64,000 nt of DNA from an uncultured Helicobacter sp. (GCF_937906905.1 NZ_CALERY010000002.1:124001-188000); one strand, 5' to 3'. Numbered from the stretch's first letter, positions 9,699 through 20,128 are shown. Notes: generated by a model not told the origin, from the sequence alone. Translations and numbers: made by a program.

Positions 9699-10213
9699 TT
9701 CTGCCCTTCAAACGAAATTTGTGCGACAAACTGATCTACGGTTTGTGTGAAAGCCTGATTTATCGCATAGTAGCGATTGTTGTAAGTGGTGAGTGGGTTA
9801 TCAAGTGAGACATTGTAGTCATAATAGCCCATAGCGTTAAAGCTTCGATGTGTGCCCTTTTTGTTGTCATAGGTGTATGTAACATAGGCATTGACTCGGT
9901 AATAGGTCGTAAAGGCGCTGGAGCTAATCGCCGAGGTAGTATCTGCAATTTTATCAATTTGAACTATGATGATACTATCAGCCTCTTCCTTGCTTGCCAC
10001 GCGTGTTTGAAAGCGTGCGATGATGATTTTATTCATCAAATCCTTAAGCTCAACAGAGTTTTCGGGGTTTGGGAGATTGACTTTGAGCTCGACAAATACG
10101 CTCTCCCCCAATGCCTTTTGTGCATACACAGCTGATGGCACATATCCACAGCCTGCAAACAGCAAGCCCAACACCATAGCGCCAAACCATAGCGCCAAAC
10201 CCCGTGCGCCCAC
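9695..10213 (-). CDS. lptE: LptE-like LPS-assembly lipoprotein (GTG start)
   Basis: A small outer membrane lipoprotein corresponding in position to HP1546, probably the LptE partner of the LPS translocon LptD. I start it at the GTG at 10213, whose first base is the last base of the leuS stop (TAGTG). This gives a canonical lipoprotein signal of about 21 residues with lipobox LFAGC. The longer frame to 10285 would place a charged Cys-rich stretch before the signal and sit inside leuS. The mature part is rich in beta strands (TTYYRVNAYVTYTY), as in LptE. No clear Shine-Dalgarno is visible, so translation probably depends on coupling to leuS. Family assignment is moderate. Confidence 0.75.
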   Translation of the reverse strand: MGARGLALWFGAMVLGLLFAGCGYVPSAVYAQKALGESVFVELKVNLPNPENSVELKDLMNKIIIARFQTRVASKEEADSIIIVQIDKIADTTSAISSSAFTTYYRVNAYVTYTYDNKKGTHRSFNAMGYYDYNVSLDNPLTTYNNRYYAINQAFTQTVDQFVAQISFEGQK

Positions 10214-12702
10214 TAGCCCACCACAAAATTCACAAGCTTGTCTGGCACGAAAATCTCTTTTTTGATCGTAACATCTGCGAGCCATTTTTGCGCAGCGAGC
10301 TTTGCCTGGGCGATAATCTCATCTTTCCCCATAGTGCTTGGAAGTGCGATTTCTGCGCGTTTCTTGCCATTTATGGTGATCGCATAGGTTTTCTCGCTAT
10401 CTGCAAGCGCACTAGAATCTAGCGCGATCTCTCGTAGGTTTTCTAGTGCAAAAAGCTCCTCACTAAGCTCCCAGCACACATGTGGGATAATAGGCTCAAG
10501 GATTGAAAGCAGGATATAATACCCCTCTGTCCAGATATCAGCATTGATTTTGATTCTATCACTATTTCCATCACTATCCCTACTCCCTTTCTCTTCACTT
10601 TCAAGCGCATGCAGCGCATTAAACGCCTCCATACACGCCGCAATAAGTGTGTTGAAATTATAATTATTCTGCCGCTTGGTGAATACTTCTTGGCTTTTTT
10701 GTAGGGCTTCATAGATTTTCTTGCGTGCAGTTTTTTGCACAGAATCCAGCATGTTTGTGTCGATTGCCGGAATCTCTTTGCTCGCATAGGCATTCTGCGC
10801 GCGCTCATAGAGACGACGGATAAAGCGATTTGCCCCCTCAACCCCATTGTCGTTCCACTCTAGTTCTTTAATAGGTGGTGCAGCAAACAGCATAAATAAC
10901 CGCGCCGTATCTGCGCCATAAGCATGGAGAATATCACTTGGGTTTATGACATTGCCCTTGGATTTTGCCATTTTAGCGCCATCTTTTAGCACCATACCTT
11001 GCGTAAGCAGGTGGGCAAATGGCTCATTAAAGCCATGATACCCCAAATCGCGAAGAACTTTGGTAAAAAACCGCGCATACAGCAGGTGCAAAATCGCATG
11101 CTCAATCCCACCAATATACTCATCTACTTGCAACCAGTAGCCCACATCACTAGAATCTAGCGCGCATTTCTCCCATTTCGTGCTGTTTGTAGCATAGCGC
11201 AAGAAATACCAGCTTGATTCCATAAATGTATCCATAGTATCGCTCTCGCGTCTGGCTGGCTTGCCACATTTGGGGCAGAGAGCTTTTGTAAATGTCGGGT
11301 GCTTCTCTAGTGGATTCCCCTCGCCTGTGATGCTTACATCTTCTGGCAGTGTGATGGGGAGATTCTCCAATCTCTCTGGCAGCGCACCACAATCCTCGCA
11401 ATGCACGATAGGGATAGGCGCACCCCAATAGCGCTGCCTAGACACCCCCCAATCTCGCAGGCGATAATTCACCACCCCCTCACCAAGCCCATGAGATTCA
11501 CAATGCTTAATAATCGCCTCGCGTGCGTAATCACCACTAAGCCCATGAAATGCACCAGAATCTAGCACAGCACCCTCACTCGTGCAGGGCAGCGGCTCGC
11601 TTGATTCTAGGGCTTGCTTGATAGGCAGATGATAAAGACTAGCAAACTCAAAATCCCTCTCATCATGCGCTGGCACACTCATCACCGCACCCGAGCCATA
11701 ATCCATGAGCACAAAATTTGCCACCCAGACAGGTAGCAGCTCGTTTGTAAGTGGGTGAAGCACTTGCACGCCAAGATCTACGCCCTGCTTTGGCGCAGTG
11801 GCTCGCTCGCGTGCTCCGGTATTTTGCATAGCTGTGATGGATTCTTGGTGCTCTCTTGAAAGGCTATCAAATAGCGCTTTGACTAGTGGGTGCTCTGGGG
11901 CGACTGCACAATATGTTACGCCAAATATCGTATCTGCACGCGTGGTAAAAATCTCTAGCGACCCTATCCCGCTACGCTTGGCTGCACTAGATTCTAGGGG
12001 AAATCTACACTGCAATCCATGCGACTTGCCAATCCAATTTCTCTGCATAACAAGCACTTGGGGCGACCATTTCCCCTCCAAGCTTGCCAGATCCGCAAGC
12101 AGCTCATCGGCGTAATGCGTGATTTTGATGTAGTATTGCTCCATTTCTTTTTGCACAACTTGCGTATCACAGCGCCAGCACTTCCCATCAATGACTTGTT
12201 CATTTGCCAGCACGGTTTGGTCATTAGGGCACCAATTTAGCAGAGCCTTTTTGCGATAAATCAGCCCCTTTTCCCACATTTCTATGAAAAATTTCTGCTC
12301 CCATTTGGTATAGGTAGGATCGCAAGTAGCCAAATCTTGCCCACGCGAGAAAGAAAGCCCAAGCGTAGCAAATTCTTTGCGCATAGCCTCCATGTTGGCA
12401 TAGGTCCAAGACTTTGGGTGAGTGTTGTGCTTGATAGCAGCATTTTCCGCGGGCATACCAAAAGCATCAAAGCCAATAGGATGCAAAACATTGAAACTAC
12501 GCATGCGATAGTAGCGAGCCAGCGCATCGCCTATGCAGTAGTTGCGCACATGTCCCATGTGGATCGCACCACTTGGGTAAGGAAACATACTTAAGATGTA
12601 TTTTTTAGGCTTGGGAGAATCCCACTCTGGCTCAAATACCCCCTCACGCTCCCAGCGCTCTTGCCATTTTTTCTCTATGGTTTTTGGGTTATAGCTGCGC
12701 AT
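10213..12702 (-). CDS. leuS: Leucyl-tRNA synthetase
   Basis: A class I aminoacyl-tRNA synthetase that charges tRNA-Leu in the cytoplasm. The HIGH-type motif is HMGH near residue 48; the KMSKS loop reads KMAKSKG near 577. A CP1 editing domain with the TTRADTIFG segment lies between, and zinc-finger Cys pairs (CxxC) are visible. The 829 residues match the usual length. A serine-rich acidic insertion (ESEEKGSRDSDGNSD) interrupts the anticodon-binding region. It sits between the lipoprotein gene and the HP1548-like membrane protein. Confidence 0.97.
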   Translation of the reverse strand: MRSYNPKTIEKKWQERWEREGVFEPEWDSPKPKKYILSMFPYPSGAIHMGHVRNYCIGDALARYYRMRSFNVLHPIGFDAFGMPAENAAIKHNTHPKSWTYANMEAMRKEFATLGLSFSRGQDLATCDPTYTKWEQKFFIEMWEKGLIYRKKALLNWCPNDQTVLANEQVIDGKCWRCDTQVVQKEMEQYYIKITHYADELLADLASLEGKWSPQVLVMQRNWIGKSHGLQCRFPLESSAAKRSGIGSLEIFTTRADTIFGVTYCAVAPEHPLVKALFDSLSREHQESITAMQNTGARERATAPKQGVDLGVQVLHPLTNELLPVWVANFVLMDYGSGAVMSVPAHDERDFEFASLYHLPIKQALESSEPLPCTSEGAVLDSGAFHGLSGDYAREAIIKHCESHGLGEGVVNYRLRDWGVSRQRYWGAPIPIVHCEDCGALPERLENLPITLPEDVSITGEGNPLEKHPTFTKALCPKCGKPARRESDTMDTFMESSWYFLRYATNSTKWEKCALDSSDVGYWLQVDEYIGGIEHAILHLLYARFFTKVLRDLGYHGFNEPFAHLLTQGMVLKDGAKMAKSKGNVINPSDILHAYGADTARLFMLFAAPPIKELEWNDNGVEGANRFIRRLYERAQNAYASKEIPAIDTNMLDSVQKTARKKIYEALQKSQEVFTKRQNNYNFNTLIAACMEAFNALHALESEEKGSRDSDGNSDRIKINADIWTEGYYILLSILEPIIPHVCWELSEELFALENLREIALDSSALADSEKTYAITINGKKRAEIALPSTMGKDEIIAQAKLAAQKWLADVTIKKEIFVPDKLVNFVVG

Positions 12703-12710
12703 GGGCTATC

Positions 12711-13052
12711 CTAGAAATCTGCATCTTGTTTTTGTGCGCTCTCGATGAGAATCAAAATCAGCGAGAAAATATTCGCCATCATCGCGCCTAACACGAATAC
12801 ATAGGCAAGCTTTTCATTGTGAAAAACCTGCAATACACCAAAGGCTGGCAACAGGTGGAGATCAGCGACAATGGAGCTGGCAAATAGCTCGGAGGACAGC
12901 CTTTTGCGCACGCCAATTTTTAGCGTAGTGGCGATGAGATTAAGTGCGATAGCAACAAAGAGTATCGTGATATCTGGCGCATACAAAAACCCAGCCGTGG
13001 AAGTCGCGCTACTAAGTGTGAAAAATATGAAAATAACCTTACCCCAATCCAT
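12711..13052 (-). CDS. Small conserved membrane protein (HP1548-like)
   Basis: A 113-residue protein with three or four hydrophobic helices (about residues 3-18, 24-42, 60-75, 85-105) and short polar loops. It occupies the place of HP1548, between leuS and secF, a conserved epsilonproteobacterial protein of unknown function. AAGGAG precedes the ATG with good spacing. Being in the secDF-yajC operon makes a role near the membrane likely, but nothing in the sequence gives an activity. Confidence 0.7.
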   Translation of the reverse strand: MDWGKVIFIFFTLSSATSTAGFLYAPDITILFVAIALNLIATTLKIGVRKRLSSELFASSIVADLHLLPAFGVLQVFHNEKLAYVFVLGAMMANIFSLILILIESAQKQDADF

Positions 13053-13079
13053 ACCGACTCCTTAGATTCTAGATTCTGC

Positions 13080-14051
13080 CTATACGCGTCCGCCCTCATA
13101 CTGCTGGCGTAGCTTGGCTCGCTCTTGGGCGCGCTTTTGCTTAAGGGATTCTTTTTTATGATAAGCCTCGATATTAAAGCCCAGCATAATCGCAAGCCTA
13201 GGAGCAAGAAACATCGAGCTATATGTCCCCACAATCACACCCACAAGCATTGGCAGCGAGAATCCAACAATAATCGCCCCACCAAAGAGATAGAGTGTAA
13301 GCACAACAAAAAATACCGTGAGTGATGTAAGCAATGTGCGTGAGAGTGTGTGTGAAATAGCTTCATTGATAACCAAGCGAATATCATTTGTTTTGTCGCT
13401 TAGCATGCGCTCGCGGATTCTATCAAATATAATAATCGTGTCGTTAATCGAGTAGCCAATGAGCGTAAGCAGCGCAGCGACGACTTCAAGATTTAAGTCA
13501 ATCTCAAAAATTATCACACTTGCAGCAGTAATGATGACATCATGGATAAGTGCCAAAATCCCCGCTAGCGCGAAACGCCATTCATAGCGGAAGCTCACAT
13601 ATACCATCATCGAGATAAACGCTAGCAGCAAAGAGATCATGCCCTTTTCTTTAAGCTCATTTCCAACCTTTGCACCCACAGAATCTAGCTTGCGGATCTC
13701 AAATGTCCCACTTGGTGCAAGAGTAGATTCTAGAAGTGGGGCAAGATTTTTGCCCTCCAGTGCTGGGGTATTTGGGATTTTGATAAGCAGCTCTTGGACA
13801 GAGTCAAACTCACTCACCTGCACACCCTTGAACATCGGTTCAGCCTCTAGCAGAGCGCGCACTTGCTCAATCGGCGCTGCTTGCTCATAGCGCACCTGCG
13901 CGCTATTCCCCCCGGCAAAATCTATCCCAGGGGTAAATCCTGGCTTGACATACAAAACTAGTGAGCCCACCACCAGTGCTGCACTAAGCCACAAGCCATA
14001 GCCAGAGTATTTGACAAAATCAATAATCCTAATACGCTTAAAAATTTCCAT
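13080..14051 (-). CDS. secF: Protein translocase subunit SecF
   Basis: The second half of the SecDF complex, which uses the proton gradient to help pull proteins through SecYEG. It has an N-terminal helix, a periplasmic domain starting at the GIDFAGG motif, and five C-terminal helices with the GYSINDTIIIFDRIRE signature. The C-terminus is basic. Its ATG overlaps the secD stop (TAATG), so the two are translationally coupled. Length (323) is normal. Confidence 0.96.
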   Translation of the reverse strand: MEIFKRIRIIDFVKYSGYGLWLSAALVVGSLVLYVKPGFTPGIDFAGGNSAQVRYEQAAPIEQVRALLEAEPMFKGVQVSEFDSVQELLIKIPNTPALEGKNLAPLLESTLAPSGTFEIRKLDSVGAKVGNELKEKGMISLLLAFISMMVYVSFRYEWRFALAGILALIHDVIITAASVIIFEIDLNLEVVAALLTLIGYSINDTIIIFDRIRERMLSDKTNDIRLVINEAISHTLSRTLLTSLTVFFVVLTLYLFGGAIIVGFSLPMLVGVIVGTYSSMFLAPRLAIMLGFNIEAYHKKESLKQKRAQERAKLRQQYEGGRV

Positions 14052-15742
14052 TATAGGCTGTCCTTTGTGGATTTTGGCATGCTTTTTGGCTTGGCGGCAT
14101 TTGGTGTGGCTTGGGCAGCAGCGTGGCTTGGCGCAGGCTTTGGCACTCTAGCGATACCAAACCACAGCTTCATGCGCTTTGTCTTGCTTAGTATGGGGAG
14201 TAGAGCTTGGTAGATCCCATGTGTGCCAATGATTGCTGTAATAATCGAAGCCAAAATCCCAATCCCAGTAGTGAGCGCAAAGCCTTTGATCGCGCCTGTG
14301 CCATAGGCATAGAGCAAAAATGAAGCGATGAGCGAAGTGATATTGGAGTCAAAAATCGCGCGTGAGGCATTGATATAGCCCACTTCTATGGCACGCGCGA
14401 TGGATTCTCCTGCGCGCAGGGCTTCACGGATTCTTTCATTGATAATGATATTTGCATCTACGGCAATCCCCACCGTAAGCACAATCCCTGCCATACCCGG
14501 TAGCGTGAGTGTCGCGCCAAATATCGCCATAACCGCAATAATGAGCAATAGATTGACAATAAGCGCGACTGAAGCGATGACGCCTGCGAGTGAGTAGTAG
14601 AAAATCATAAAGCCCACCACAAGCACAAATCCACTAACAAGCGCAATGAGCGAGGCTTGAATACTATCAGATCCTAGGCTTGGACCCACGCTACGCTTCT
14701 CTAGGACAGAGAGAGGTGCAGGAAGCGCGCCACTTCGAAGCGTAATGGCAAGATCCGTAGCCTCCTCTTCGGTGAAATCCCCGCTAATCTGCCCGCTTGA
14801 TGAGATTCTCGCTCGTATAGCTGGAGCGGAGTAGATTTTACTATCAAGCACAATTGCCATGCGCTTGCCAATGTTTGCACCAGAGAAATCCCCAAATCGC
14901 TTCGCTCCTTGCGAATTTAGCTCAAACGCCACGACAGGGCGCTGATTCTCATCATACGCTACGCGCGCATCGCTTACCATAGAGCCATCAAGGATAGCGG
15001 TGGCTTTTAGCAGGAGTTTTGGCACTGGCTGACCATTTTTTATAGCGATTTGTGCTTCTTTGGTGGATTCTGCAAAGGGTAAAATCACATCATTAAAACT
15101 TTGAGCTTCAAAATCACTCATACTCATCACCCGCCCCGTGCGATCCTCATCGACTGCCATCATTTGAAGAAACGCGGCTTTAGAAATAAGATCACGCACA
15201 CGCTGCTCTTGGTGAGTGTTTTTAATACCAGGCAGCTCGACTAGGATATTTTCTCTGCCTTGCTGCGTTACACTAGGCTCACCAAGCCCAAATTCATTCA
15301 GTCGATTGCGGATTGTGGTGATAGCTTGGGCAATGGCTTGCTTGCGCACTTCGTCTTGCTCTTGAGGCGTGAGCGCGATGAGATAATGCAGCCCGCGTGT
15401 CTCGTATTTGATCCCACGCATACTATCAAGCATTTTTTCCAGCGCACCGACCTCATCAGCATCAATTAAATCAAACTGCACGCCCATCTCTTGCGCAGTA
15501 GCAGGAGAGAGGAGAATCTGCTTTTGCGCACTCTCGTATTCTATGGCAGAAGCGATCGCGCTATAGCGTGCAGCAATCGCCGCATCTGTGTCAATGCCTA
15601 ATAACAGCTGCAAACCACCTTGAAGATCGAGTCCTAGTGTGATTTTATACCCTCTGGTGTCAAAAAAGCTTGGTGCGCAAAACACCAGACCAAAGCAAAG
15701 TGCGGCGAGAAAGACAAGGAGTCTAGGCTGAAAAATCTTCAT
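14051..15742 (-). CDS. secD: Protein translocase subunit SecD
   Basis: Partner of SecF in the RND-type export motor. Visible features are an N-terminal helix, the GLDLQGG motif near residue 36, a large periplasmic P1 region with the RNRLNEFGLGEPSV segment, and six C-terminal helices with the VGIAVDANIIINERIRE motif. The C-terminal tail (about 30 residues) is Pro/Ala/Lys-rich and slightly longer than usual. The order yajC-secD-secF matches HP1551-HP1549. Confidence 0.96.
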   Translation of the reverse strand: MKIFQPRLLVFLAALCFGLVFCAPSFFDTRGYKITLGLDLQGGLQLLLGIDTDAAIAARYSAIASAIEYESAQKQILLSPATAQEMGVQFDLIDADEVGALEKMLDSMRGIKYETRGLHYLIALTPQEQDEVRKQAIAQAITTIRNRLNEFGLGEPSVTQQGRENILVELPGIKNTHQEQRVRDLISKAAFLQMMAVDEDRTGRVMSMSDFEAQSFNDVILPFAESTKEAQIAIKNGQPVPKLLLKATAILDGSMVSDARVAYDENQRPVVAFELNSQGAKRFGDFSGANIGKRMAIVLDSKIYSAPAIRARISSSGQISGDFTEEEATDLAITLRSGALPAPLSVLEKRSVGPSLGSDSIQASLIALVSGFVLVVGFMIFYYSLAGVIASVALIVNLLLIIAVMAIFGATLTLPGMAGIVLTVGIAVDANIIINERIREALRAGESIARAIEVGYINASRAIFDSNITSLIASFLLYAYGTGAIKGFALTTGIGILASIITAIIGTHGIYQALLPILSKTKRMKLWFGIARVPKPAPSHAAAQATPNAAKPKSMPKSTKDSL

Positions 15743-15767
15743 CTACTTTTGTTGCTTTTGTGTTTAT

Positions 15768-16055
15768 TTATTGCGCTTGAGTGCCATCATCGAGCTTATA
15801 CGCGACAAAATCTTTAGAGAGCTTGGCATTGCTCTCATCGCTTAGTCGCACGCTAAAAAAAATCCCCTCTACTTTGATGATCTCACAGATAAGCCCACCA
15901 GAGGAGACGACTTTATCGCCTTTTTTAAGTGCGGCGAGCATTTCTTTATGGCGTTTAGCCTGCACGCGCTGAGGACGAATGAGAAAAAAGTAAAACACCG
16001 CAAACAGCACGATAAGTGGCAAAAGCGAGACAAATAGTTCATTTGCTTGACCCAT
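15768..16055 (-). CDS. yajC: Preprotein translocase accessory subunit YajC
   Basis: A small single-pass membrane protein of the SecDF-YajC complex. The ATG at 16055 (MGQANELF) is chosen because AAGGAG lies five bases upstream; the longer frame to 16076 has no such site. One transmembrane helix (LLPLIVLFAVFYFFLIRPQR) runs into the family motif RPQ, followed by a basic cytoplasmic domain with GDKVVSSGG. It is the first gene of the yajC-secD-secF run. Confidence 0.94.
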   Translation of the reverse strand: MGQANELFVSLLPLIVLFAVFYFFLIRPQRVQAKRHKEMLAALKKGDKVVSSGGLICEIIKVEGIFFSVRLSDESNAKLSKDFVAYKLDDGTQAQ

Positions 16056-16117
16056 AATCACTCCTTCAATATACAATCTAGTGGGAATTTACGCGCGCAT
16101 TGTAACACCCTATTTAT

Positions 16118-17530
16118 TTACCTTTGCTTATAATCGCGTCTAAGCACAGAGAGGAATAACAAAAAGAGCGCGCCCACAAGCCCAGCTAGTAGCGAGCTAC
16201 TAAGAATGGCGATTTTGGAGATTTCAGCAGCTTGCTTAGCGTGCTCTGTGCCTACAAATGCCAAATCCGAGACAAAAATCGACATCGTAAAACCAATACC
16301 CGCAAGCATACCAGCCCCCAGAATCTCACCCCAGGTAATCCCGGTAGGGCGGCTCGCGATCCCAAACTTCTCGCAGAGAAATGTGATGAGAAATATCCCC
16401 ACAGGCTTGCCAATAAGCAGTCCTAGCATGACACCCAAAAACACATGATCAAGTGCAAAAATCGCGCTAAAGTCGATATCTCCATCAAGTCGCACCCCCG
16501 CATTGGCAAACCCAAAAAGCGGCATAATACAATATGCACTCCACGGGTGCAATGCGCGCTCGAGTCGCCCTAGTGGGCTTTGCACCATATGGATTTGACG
16601 CTGCATGTCGCGGAGATTCTCGACTTGCGATTCATTTAAAAATACCTGATCCTCACTCCTGCCGCGGATAAAACTCTCTGCAGTATTATTCACAAGCGGT
16701 GTGAAATCTTCCAAATCAAACTTAGGTCGCACAGGGATACAAAACGCCAGCGCGACAGCTGCAATCGTAGCATGGATTCCGCTATTATGGACGGCAAACC
16801 ACAGCAAAACCCCCACAATGATATAAGGCGTAAGCTGCTTAATACCAAGACGATTAAACGCGATAAGCACGCCAATAAGCACTGCTGCCAAAAGCAAAAA
16901 CCAATAATCCAGCGCACTTGTGTAAAACAATGCAATCACCACAATCGCACCCAAATCATCAACGACTGCTAGCGTTACTAGGAAAACTTTAAGAGCCATG
17001 GGGACGCGGGATTTTAGTAGCATAATAACACCAAGCGCAAATGCAATATCTGTAGCCATAGGGATCCCAAAGCCATGCGCAGAAGGTGTGCCAGCATTTA
17101 ATGTAAAATAAATCGCTCCTGGCACAACCATTCCTCCAAGCGCAGCAAGTGCTGGGAATATAGCTTTTTTGAAGCTAGCAAGTTCGCCAAAAAGTATCTC
17201 GCGCTTAATCTCAAGCCCCACCATGAGAAAAAACAGCGCCATAAGCACATCACTAATCCAATGATGCATGCTAAAGCCGATAAACACGCTGCCATTTTCC
17301 CCTTGCGCGCCAAGGTGGGCGAGAAATGGAAAGGGGTGCATGAGACCTTGCACCTCGATACCAAGCTGCATGTGCCAGAAATTAAAATACATATCACTAA
17401 GCGGGGAGTTTGCGATAATCATCGCAAACACTGCGGCGAAAAACAAGAAAATCCCACCAAATGCTTCGCTTTTCAAAAAATTCAAAAAGACAGCACGAAG
17501 TCCTAATTTTTCTAGATTTTGCCTATCCAT
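16118..17530 (-). CDS. nhaA: Na+/H+ antiporter NhaA
   Basis: An inner membrane electrogenic antiporter that exports sodium in exchange for protons. The 470 residues contain about twelve hydrophobic helices and the paired-aspartate region (VTLAVVDDLGAI near residue 190), which carries the ion-binding Asp residues. A long loop (about residues 265-320) between transmembrane helices is typical of the Helicobacter form. It is upstream of yajC on the same strand (HP1552 position), with a 62-base gap that could hold a separate yajC promoter. Confidence 0.95.
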   Translation of the reverse strand: MDRQNLEKLGLRAVFLNFLKSEAFGGIFLFFAAVFAMIIANSPLSDMYFNFWHMQLGIEVQGLMHPFPFLAHLGAQGENGSVFIGFSMHHWISDVLMALFFLMVGLEIKREILFGELASFKKAIFPALAALGGMVVPGAIYFTLNAGTPSAHGFGIPMATDIAFALGVIMLLKSRVPMALKVFLVTLAVVDDLGAIVVIALFYTSALDYWFLLLAAVLIGVLIAFNRLGIKQLTPYIIVGVLLWFAVHNSGIHATIAAVALAFCIPVRPKFDLEDFTPLVNNTAESFIRGRSEDQVFLNESQVENLRDMQRQIHMVQSPLGRLERALHPWSAYCIMPLFGFANAGVRLDGDIDFSAIFALDHVFLGVMLGLLIGKPVGIFLITFLCEKFGIASRPTGITWGEILGAGMLAGIGFTMSIFVSDLAFVGTEHAKQAAEISKIAILSSSLLAGLVGALFLLFLSVLRRDYKQR

Positions 17531-17644
17531 ATCTCGCCTTTGCTTTCAAATGTAGTGGGAGAATTATAACAAGAATTCCTTAGGGTTTTTTGGTAGAATC
17601 TAGCGCGATAATTCCACGAAATACCACTATGAGCGAGTATAAAC

Positions 17645-20128
17645 ATGACTGCCGCACCATCTGCAGGAGATCCAAATCCAGATTCTTTTGAGTCCTTAGA
17701 TTCCCTCAATAGCACCCCAGAACGCACGCCCTTTCATGTATTGCCAAAAGCACACCAAAATCTTATCCAGAGCTTTTTCCATGCCAATGGGCTGGCACAG
17801 ATTTATACGACACAAGAAGCGAACAAAGCAGTAGATGAAAGCAAAATAAATGAGACAAAAACAGCAAAGATACATGAGCTTTGTGCGCAATCATGCGCAA
17901 TCATTCTCTGTGCTAATGCACAAAATCTCGCCCACTTCCAGCGCACCAAAAGCTTTGCTAAGATTTTGGATTCTGCGCTTGGAGAATCTAGGGGCAGAGA
18001 ATCTAGGAGAGAGAAGTCTAAGAGCCTTGAGCAAGATGTTGTAGATTCTGCAATGCCTCTGCTAGAATCTACATCTGTGCCAGAATCCACTCTCACACTC
18101 ATCACTGCGCTCCAGTATGCGATTCTAAGCAGCATGACACCCGCAAGACTTCATACTATCAAAAGCTTCATGACACATATCATAGCAGCTGGACTGGTAG
18201 ATATCCATACCGCACGCGAGATATTTGCGGTATTTGAGCAATTTTTGCGCGATTGTAGGCAAGCTTCCCAGAGCCAAGCCACTGCGCCTGCTAAGCCCAT
18301 TGAGACAAAGGCTCTTGCCGATGAGTTTGCGAGCATTTGCGCCACACTCATAGCCACAGATCCAAGCACCAAGCATACACTAGAATCTGCACAGAAAAAG
18401 CTGCTTGAGCGTGGATTCTCCATAGGTGTAGCAGGTGTGCTAAGTGCTGGGAAAAGCAGCTTTCTTAACGCGCTTTTAGGTAAAGGCGTGCTTGGCACAT
18501 CGACAATCCCAGAGACTGCGAGCCTCACGATCCTGCGCTATGGCGATCGGGAAAGCGCAGTGGTGGAGTTTTTTACCCAAGAGGAGTTTGAGGCGCTAGG
18601 AGCAGAATCTAGCACATGTGCGATAAGCCAGGAGAAGCGAGATCTCCTAGAAAAAGGCAGTATAGAAATCCCCCTAAATGAGCTTAGCCGCTACACTTCG
18701 GCAAATCATGAGGACAGATTCTGCGATTTGGTGAAGCGCGTTACACTCACGCTGCCACTTGAGTTTTTGCAAGGTGTGGAGATTGTAGATACGCCAGGCA
18801 TTGATGACCCTGTGATAAAGCGCGAAGAACTCACAAAATCCTACATGAGCCAGTGCGATATGCTAATCTATGTGATGAATGCCAGCTGTGCTGCGACACA
18901 AAAGGACATGGAGTTTATCCTAGAATCCTTGCTTGGCGGGCATATCGCACGGCTGCTTGTGGTGCTAACGCGCTCGGATCTGCTAGGCAAACCCGAGCTA
19001 GAATCTAGCCTAAACTACACAAAAGAAAGCCTCCAGAGAGAGCTACAAAAAGCACGCTACGATGGCGATGTAGAGGGGCTTATTAAGCGGATAGATTTTA
19101 TCCCTGTGGCAAGTCTCTATGCGCTTGGGTATAAGCTAGGTGATGAGAAGCTCATCGCACAGGCTAGGGAGCAAGGCTTTGCGCTGGAGCATACAGGGCT
19201 TCCGCAAGTGCAAGCCTACCTAGAATCCATGCTTTTTAGCGAGAATTCTCCCAAACAGCGCGACATGCTTTATAGCGCATATCGAACACTCCTTGGCGCG
19301 CTAGAATCCAGCAAATCCCAGCTTCTCATGCGCAAGCAGATTCTGCAAGCCTCAAGCCAGGATAGAGAGAAGATTATCCAAGAGCTTACTGCCAAAGAGC
19401 ATGCCTTCACAGATCGTGCCAACACCCTTAGTCAAAAGCTCCAGAGCGTAAGTAGTGAGTTTAGCGCATATTTGGAGAATCTACTCGCGCTCATTAGTGC
19501 GCATCTGCATGCCCATACCCAGCGCATCTACACCCAGCTCTATGATGACATCACCTATGAATACTCCAAAAGCGCCAAACCTAGCAGTCAGCGCACACAT
19601 ACAATAATCGCCCGAAGCCTTGAAGATAGCTATCATGATATCCTGCGCGAATATAAGTATAAAGTTACAAAAAAGCTTGGCGATCTAAGCGCACTACTAG
19701 AATCCCAAAGCGACATCACGCAAGCTCTCCATATCCCGCCAATCACCTACACCAGCCACACCAAACAAATCCACACCATAGCCCAGAATCTAAACGCAAC
19801 AATCCAAGCACTCATCAGCACCCATACCAAAGCCACACAAGAGCGCTTGCAATCTCCATTGCTAGAATCCTTGCGCACTGGGCTAGATGAGCTTGCAAAA
19901 GTGCTAGCACAAGAAAATATCCGCGTCCAAGGCGTGCTTGTGGGTGCGTTTGAGAGCTACAAATCTGCCCAGATCACAGCGCTAGAGCAGCAAGCCGCAC
20001 ACAATCTTGCCGCACTAGAATCCGCCAAAACACAAAGCCCCGATGCGCTGCCCACAATCCTTAGCGCGCAAAAAACAATCCACTCTCTACACAATGAAGT
20101 GCAAATCATCTTAAAGGCACTACGATGA
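17645..20128 (+). CDS. Dynamin-like GTPase, first of a pair
   Basis: A large bacterial dynamin-family GTPase predicted to act on membranes. The GTPase domain starts near residue 255: P-loop GVLSAGKS near 264, switch II DTPG near 381, and TRSD (G4) near 442. About 250 residues of Ser/Glu-rich helical sequence precede it, and a long helical stalk with heptad-like pattern follows (residues 540-827). The next gene overlaps by four bases and encodes a second dynamin-like protein. Such a pair resembles Campylobacter jejuni Cj0411/Cj0412, which form a hetero-oligomeric membrane tether. The N-terminal part carries several LESS/ESR inserts from the window-wide octamer repeat. Confidence 0.88.
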   Translation: MTAAPSAGDPNPDSFESLDSLNSTPERTPFHVLPKAHQNLIQSFFHANGLAQIYTTQEANKAVDESKINETKTAKIHELCAQSCAIILCANAQNLAHFQRTKSFAKILDSALGESRGRESRREKSKSLEQDVVDSAMPLLESTSVPESTLTLITALQYAILSSMTPARLHTIKSFMTHIIAAGLVDIHTAREIFAVFEQFLRDCRQASQSQATAPAKPIETKALADEFASICATLIATDPSTKHTLESAQKKLLERGFSIGVAGVLSAGKSSFLNALLGKGVLGTSTIPETASLTILRYGDRESAVVEFFTQEEFEALGAESSTCAISQEKRDLLEKGSIEIPLNELSRYTSANHEDRFCDLVKRVTLTLPLEFLQGVEIVDTPGIDDPVIKREELTKSYMSQCDMLIYVMNASCAATQKDMEFILESLLGGHIARLLVVLTRSDLLGKPELESSLNYTKESLQRELQKARYDGDVEGLIKRIDFIPVASLYALGYKLGDEKLIAQAREQGFALEHTGLPQVQAYLESMLFSENSPKQRDMLYSAYRTLLGALESSKSQLLMRKQILQASSQDREKIIQELTAKEHAFTDRANTLSQKLQSVSSEFSAYLENLLALISAHLHAHTQRIYTQLYDDITYEYSKSAKPSSQRTHTIIARSLEDSYHDILREYKYKVTKKLGDLSALLESQSDITQALHIPPITYTSHTKQIHTIAQNLNATIQALISTHTKATQERLQSPLLESLRTGLDELAKVLAQENIRVQGVLVGAFESYKSAQITALEQQAAHNLAALESAKTQSPDALPTILSAQKTIHSLHNEVQIILKALR

